In this document: piece after piece, positions 61,156-64,000 of the stretch
Numbering within the stretch: the stretch's first letter is position 1
Layout of the letters: each line of letters opens with the position of its first letter
Source of the DNA: Veillonella rodentium
Lineage (GTDB): Bacteria; Bacillota; Negativicutes; Veillonellales; Veillonellaceae
Reading direction: 5' to 3'
DNA: 64,000 nucleotides
Assembly: GCF_900187285.1 (NCBI RefSeq)
Contig: NZ_LT906470.1
Span: forward strand, 821,501-885,500
The notes under the pieces: generated by a model
Seen by the model: the letters and a program-made list of their open reading frames with translations, nothing else
The model's database searches: none
Told to the model about the DNA's origin: nothing
Translations under genes and position numbers: made by a program

Positions 61156-61425
61156 ATGAAACAGAAATCCCAACCTATGCGTACCTGTGTAGGCTGTGGT
61201 GAGTCCAAGGTAAAACGGGAACTAATTCGCGTGGCCTTGAGTCCGGATGGCGTTATCAGCATTGACCGCACCGGTAAAGCACCGGGACGAGGCGCTTATC
61301 TATGTTCATCCGTTTCCTGTTTTGAGCAGGCCTATAAGGCAAAACGATTGGAGCGATCGTTAAAACATAGTGTATCTCAAGAGATATACGAACAACTTCG
61401 ACGTGATTTTCAAGAGACCGAGTAA
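61156..61425 (+). CDS. rnpM: RNase P modulator RnpM (YlxR, DUF448)
   Basis: 89 residues. PMRTCVGCGESKVKRELIRV and GKAPGRGAYLCSSVSCFEQA are the YlxR signature, including the GRGAYLC RNA-binding loop. B. subtilis YlxR/RnpM binds the RNase P RNA and modulates its activity. ATG three bases after the nusA stop. Confidence 0.95.
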   Translation: MKQKSQPMRTCVGCGESKVKRELIRVALSPDGVISIDRTGKAPGRGAYLCSSVSCFEQAYKAKRLERSLKHSVSQEIYEQLRRDFQETE

Positions 61426-61442
61426 TCACTGGATAAGATATT

Positions 61443-61748
61443 ATGAATGAAGATAAAATTTTAAATCTCTTAGGATTAGCACAACGAGCAGGTAAGGTGA
61501 TTTCCGGTGATTTTATCGTGGAAAAAGCCATTAAGAGAAAGGAGCCCAAGTTGGTTCTTCTCGCGGGTGATTGTGCATCCAACAATGAAAAGAAATATAT
61601 ACAATTAGCAGATATACATCATATCCCGCTTTGCAGTATTGCCACGAAAGAGGCTTTAGGTACGGCCATTGGCAAGGATGTTCGGGTAGTGGTAGCCGTA
61701 TTGGATGATGGATTTGCAAAAGCATTATTAAAAGAGATTGATCGATAA
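61443..61748 (+). CDS. L7Ae/L30e-family RNA-binding protein (YlxQ-like)
   Basis: 101 residues. NEDKILNLLGLAQRAGKVISGDFIVEKAIK and KLVLLAGDCASNNEKK match the L7Ae/YlxQ kink-turn-binding fold: GLAQRAGKVISG helix and the AGD loop. Bacterial YlxQ is a small RNA-binding protein of the nusA-infB operon. 17 bp after rnpM. Confidence 0.92.
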   Translation: MNEDKILNLLGLAQRAGKVISGDFIVEKAIKRKEPKLVLLAGDCASNNEKKYIQLADIHHIPLCSIATKEALGTAIGKDVRVVVAVLDDGFAKALLKEIDR

Positions 61749-61763
61749 TAAGGGGGTATGCAG

Positions 61764-64000
61764 ATGTCCAAAAAACGTGTCCATGAAATTGCCAAGGAGT
61801 TTGGCGTAAAAAGCAAGCAGGTCATTTCTATCTTGCAACAACACAATTTTAAAGTTACTACAGCTGTCAATTCTGTTGATGAGACAGGATATGACATTGT
61901 AAAAAAACAGTTAAGCAAGAAGGATGGTGCAGCATCTAAGACTGTACATAAAGCACCTGCTAAAACGGCTGAACATAAACAGGCGTCTAAGTCTCAAAAA
62001 TCAGAGTCTGTAAGTCATAAACAAGAGCAAAAAAAGTCGGATAACAAAACGCAAGAGCCGAAAAAGCAGGAGCATAAAAAACAAGCGACACAGAAAACAG
62101 AACAACCCAAACGTGATGATCATAAGCGAAGTAATGTGCGTCATGTACAAATAAGTGAACCTACGCGCAAATCTAATGCTAATCAATCTGCTGGAGACCG
62201 TCCCAACAATCGTTCTAATAACCGCAACAACGACAATCGTAACAACGATAATCGAAATAAGGATAACCGTAATAGCGGTCGTTCTCACGATGCTCGTAAT
62301 AATGATAGTCGCAATAACGATAATCGTAATAACCGCAATGATGATCGTCGTAACAAGAAGAATAAAAAAGGCGGCAATAACCGTCCGCAATCCTTGTTAT
62401 CCACATCTATGCAGAAGAAAAAAAATCGCGTAAAGCATCGTAATGAACAATACTTGCAACAGAAAGCGGAAGCTGAACGTAAGGCGGAAGCGGCTATCGC
62501 TACGGAAATCGAATTGAGCGGTTCTTTAACGGTTAAAGAATTAGCTGATAAAATGGGCCGTGAAGTATCTGAAATCATTAAAAAGTTGATGCTTTTAGGT
62601 GTTATGGCCAGCATTAATCAGGAGGTAGATGTCGATACGGCTACTATCGTGGCCGAAGAATTCGGCGTTACCGTAACTGAAGTGGAACCGGAAGAGGATC
62701 CAACGGATGTTATTGAGATTGAAGATGCACCGGAAACATTGAAACCTCGTCCTCCTGTTGTAACAATCATGGGTCACGTTGACCATGGTAAAACATCGTT
62801 GCTTGATGTTATTCGTCAAACAAATGTAACGGCAGACGAAGCGGGCGGTATCACACAGCATATCGGTGCATATCAGGTCCGTTACAAGGATAATAAGATT
62901 ACATTCCTTGATACACCGGGTCATGAAGCTTTCACAGCGATGCGTTTACGCGGTGCAAAGTCCACGGATATCGCCGTTCTTGTGGTTGCGGCGGATGACG
63001 GTGTTATGCCTCAAACTATCGAAGCTATTAACCATGCAAGATCTGCTGAGGTGCCTATTATCGTTGCTATTAATAAGATGGATAAACCGGGTGCAAATCC
63101 TGACCATGTAAAACAACAGCTCTCTGAACATGGTCTCTTGCCTGAAGAATGGGGCGGAGATGTAATTATGGTGCCGGTTTCTGCAAAGCAGAAGCAAGGT
63201 ATTGATGACTTGCTTGAAAACATCCTGCTCGTTGCAGAGGTGATGGAATTAAAGGCCAATCCTAATCGTAAAGCGTACGGTGTCGTTATCGAGGCTCAAC
63301 TTGATAAGGGCCGCGGTGCCGTATGTACTGTATTAGTACAAAAAGGCTCCCTTCGTGTAGGTGATACGGTGCTTGCGGGGACGGCGTACGGTAAGGTCCG
63401 TGCCATGACTAATGAGCGCGGCGAAAGGGTAAAAGTAGCCCGTCCTTCCATGCCGGTGGAAATCTTGGGCTTCTCCGAGGTCCCTCAAGCCGGTGAAATC
63501 ATCAACGGTATGGATGATAATGAAGCACGGGCGATTGCGGAAAAACGTATTGCTAAACAACGTGTTCAGGAATTACAGGCTACACATAAGGTTACATTGG
63601 ATGATATCTTCAATCAAATCCAACAGGGCGAGTTGAAGGATCTCAATATCATCATCAAAGCCGACGTACAAGGTTCTGTAGAAGCATTGCGTCAATCTTT
63701 AGAAGCGATTAAAAATCCAGAGGTTCGCATCGTTATCGTTCATGCCGCAGTAGGTGCTATCAACGAATCCGATATCATGCTTGCATCCGCATCCAATGCG
63801 ATTGTAATGGGCTTTAATGTACGCCCTGATGCCAACGTTCGCCGTGCGGCTGAACAGGAAAAGGTCGACTTACGTACGTATCGTGTAATCTATGACGCCA
63901 TTAATGACGTTGAATCCGCTATGCGCGGTATGCTGGCACCTCAATTTAAGGAGATTGTCGTAGGTCGTGCGGAAGTGCGTCAGGTTATTTCCACACCGAA
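61764..64000 (+). CDS. infB: Translation initiation factor IF-2 (3' end outside window)
   Basis: Open to the right edge (745 codons visible; about 80-110 more expected). N-terminal IF2N domain ([20 protein letters not shown]), then a long charged linker (about 60-225), including an Asn/Arg/Asp-rich repeat at about 148-198. A second IF2N-like domain ([20 protein letters not shown]) follows, then the G domain with GHVDHGKT (337-344), DTPGHEAF and NKMDKPG, and domains II-III ([30 protein letters not shown]). It places fMet-tRNA on the 30S subunit. GGGGG lies 10 nt before ATG 61764. Last visible operon gene. Confidence 0.97.
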   Translation, partial: MSKKRVHEIAKEFGVKSKQVISILQQHNFKVTTAVNSVDETGYDIVKKQLSKKDGAASKTVHKAPAKTAEHKQASKSQKSESVSHKQEQKKSDNKTQEPKKQEHKKQATQKTEQPKRDDHKRSNVRHVQISEPTRKSNANQSAGDRPNNRSNNRNNDNRNNDNRNKDNRNSGRSHDARNNDSRNNDNRNNRNDDRRNKKNKKGGNNRPQSLLSTSMQKKKNRVKHRNEQYLQQKAEAERKAEAAIATEIELSGSLTVKELADKMGREVSEIIKKLMLLGVMASINQEVDVDTATIVAEEFGVTVTEVEPEEDPTDVIEIEDAPETLKPRPPVVTIMGHVDHGKTSLLDVIRQTNVTADEAGGITQHIGAYQVRYKDNKITFLDTPGHEAFTAMRLRGAKSTDIAVLVVAADDGVMPQTIEAINHARSAEVPIIVAINKMDKPGANPDHVKQQLSEHGLLPEEWGGDVIMVPVSAKQKQGIDDLLENILLVAEVMELKANPNRKAYGVVIEAQLDKGRGAVCTVLVQKGSLRVGDTVLAGTAYGKVRAMTNERGERVKVARPSMPVEILGFSEVPQAGEIINGMDDNEARAIAEKRIAKQRVQELQATHKVTLDDIFNQIQQGELKDLNIIIKADVQGSVEALRQSLEAIKNPEVRIVIVHAAVGAINESDIMLASASNAIVMGFNVRPDANVRRAAEQEKVDLRTYRVIYDAINDVESAMRGMLAPQFKEIVVGRAEVRQVISTP
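62205..62360 (+). repeat. Degenerate 15-bp coding repeats (NNDNR) in the infB linker
   Basis: Units of the form AAC-AAC-GAT-AAT-CGT encode Asn-Asn-Asp-Asn-Arg and variants, at least six imperfect copies, giving a very Asn-rich segment inside the otherwise Lys/Gln/Glu-rich linker. Not intergenic and not CRISPR-like: the frame is preserved throughout. Confidence 0.75.

Noticed and set aside
62205-62360. Possible CRISPR-like or minisatellite array
   Set aside because: The repeats keep the infB frame, have no unique spacers of constant length, and encode NNDNR units.
62001-62390. Minus-strand open frame rich in Ile/Val/Thr
   Set aside because: Complement of the repetitive infB linker; the hydrophobic composition is an artefact of reading AAC/AAT codons backwards.
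1-64000. tRNA or rRNA genes
   Set aside because: No cloverleaf with a CCA-type end or rRNA signature was noticed; a tRNAscan/Infernal run would be needed to be certain.

Overview
The window looks like chromosome from a low-GC, diderm (outer-membrane-bearing) Firmicute of the Negativicutes, most likely Veillonella. Two things point there. A complete ADP-heptose/LPS inner-core gene set (gmhA, hldE, hldD, gmhB and two GT9 heptosyltransferases) sits among typically Firmicute genes: nrdR, the rimP-nusA-rnpM-L7Ae-infB operon, rpsO-pnp and a TrpXYZ-type ABC system. There are also a DASS-family anion carrier and a pyruvate carboxylase, as expected of a lactate/dicarboxylate-using anaerobe. The genus is inferred from gene content. 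No rRNA or tRNA gene was recognised.

Layout. 1-2949 is core: two TerC-family membrane proteins and rlmD. 2950-6110 is an acquired segment. Remnants of two different serine-recombinase C-termini face outward at its edges, and between them lies an ArsR regulator, a radical SAM protein, a DsbA/FrnE-like protein and a truncated old-yellow-enzyme gene. The same operator-like inverted repeat lies at the ArsR promoter and in front of the radical SAM gene. 6110-6966 is gene-poor debris. 6967-15915 is an AT-rich accessory island: an SRPBCC protein, a PD-(D/E)XK-like orphan and a flavoprotein bracketed by a duplicated 78-bp terminator unit, a broken ankyrin-type gene, several unrecognised small genes, an SMI1/KNR4 protein, a YbaK/ProX-like deacylase, an exported double ABM-fold protein, and a macrodomain-SirTM-Ogt operon.

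16083-45041 is mostly core metabolism: ilvE, a FlK-like thioesterase, a VTT membrane protein, an aminotransferase, an Mrp-type ATPase, a DASS transporter, two M18 aminopeptidases, pyc, nrdR, a dipeptidase leading into the heptose/LPS operon, a DEDDh exonuclease with a zinc-like tail, a TrpX-TrpX'-TrpY-TrpZ-like ABC operon, rpsO, pnp and dut. 45181-46806 is a methyltransferase gene interrupted by one in-frame TAA. A NUDIX hydrolase, deoB, and a purine permease-adenine deaminase pair follow, together a nucleoside/purine salvage block.

52058-54256 (minus strand) encodes a fused polynucleotide kinase, metallophosphatase and Rnl1-like RNA ligase, a self-contained candidate tRNA/RNA repair enzyme and the most interesting gene here. 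After it come rpsT (minus strand, TTG start), polA-coaE-lytic transglycosylase, and the nusA-infB operon. infB runs off the right edge and carries an Asn/Arg/Asp-rich repetitive linker.
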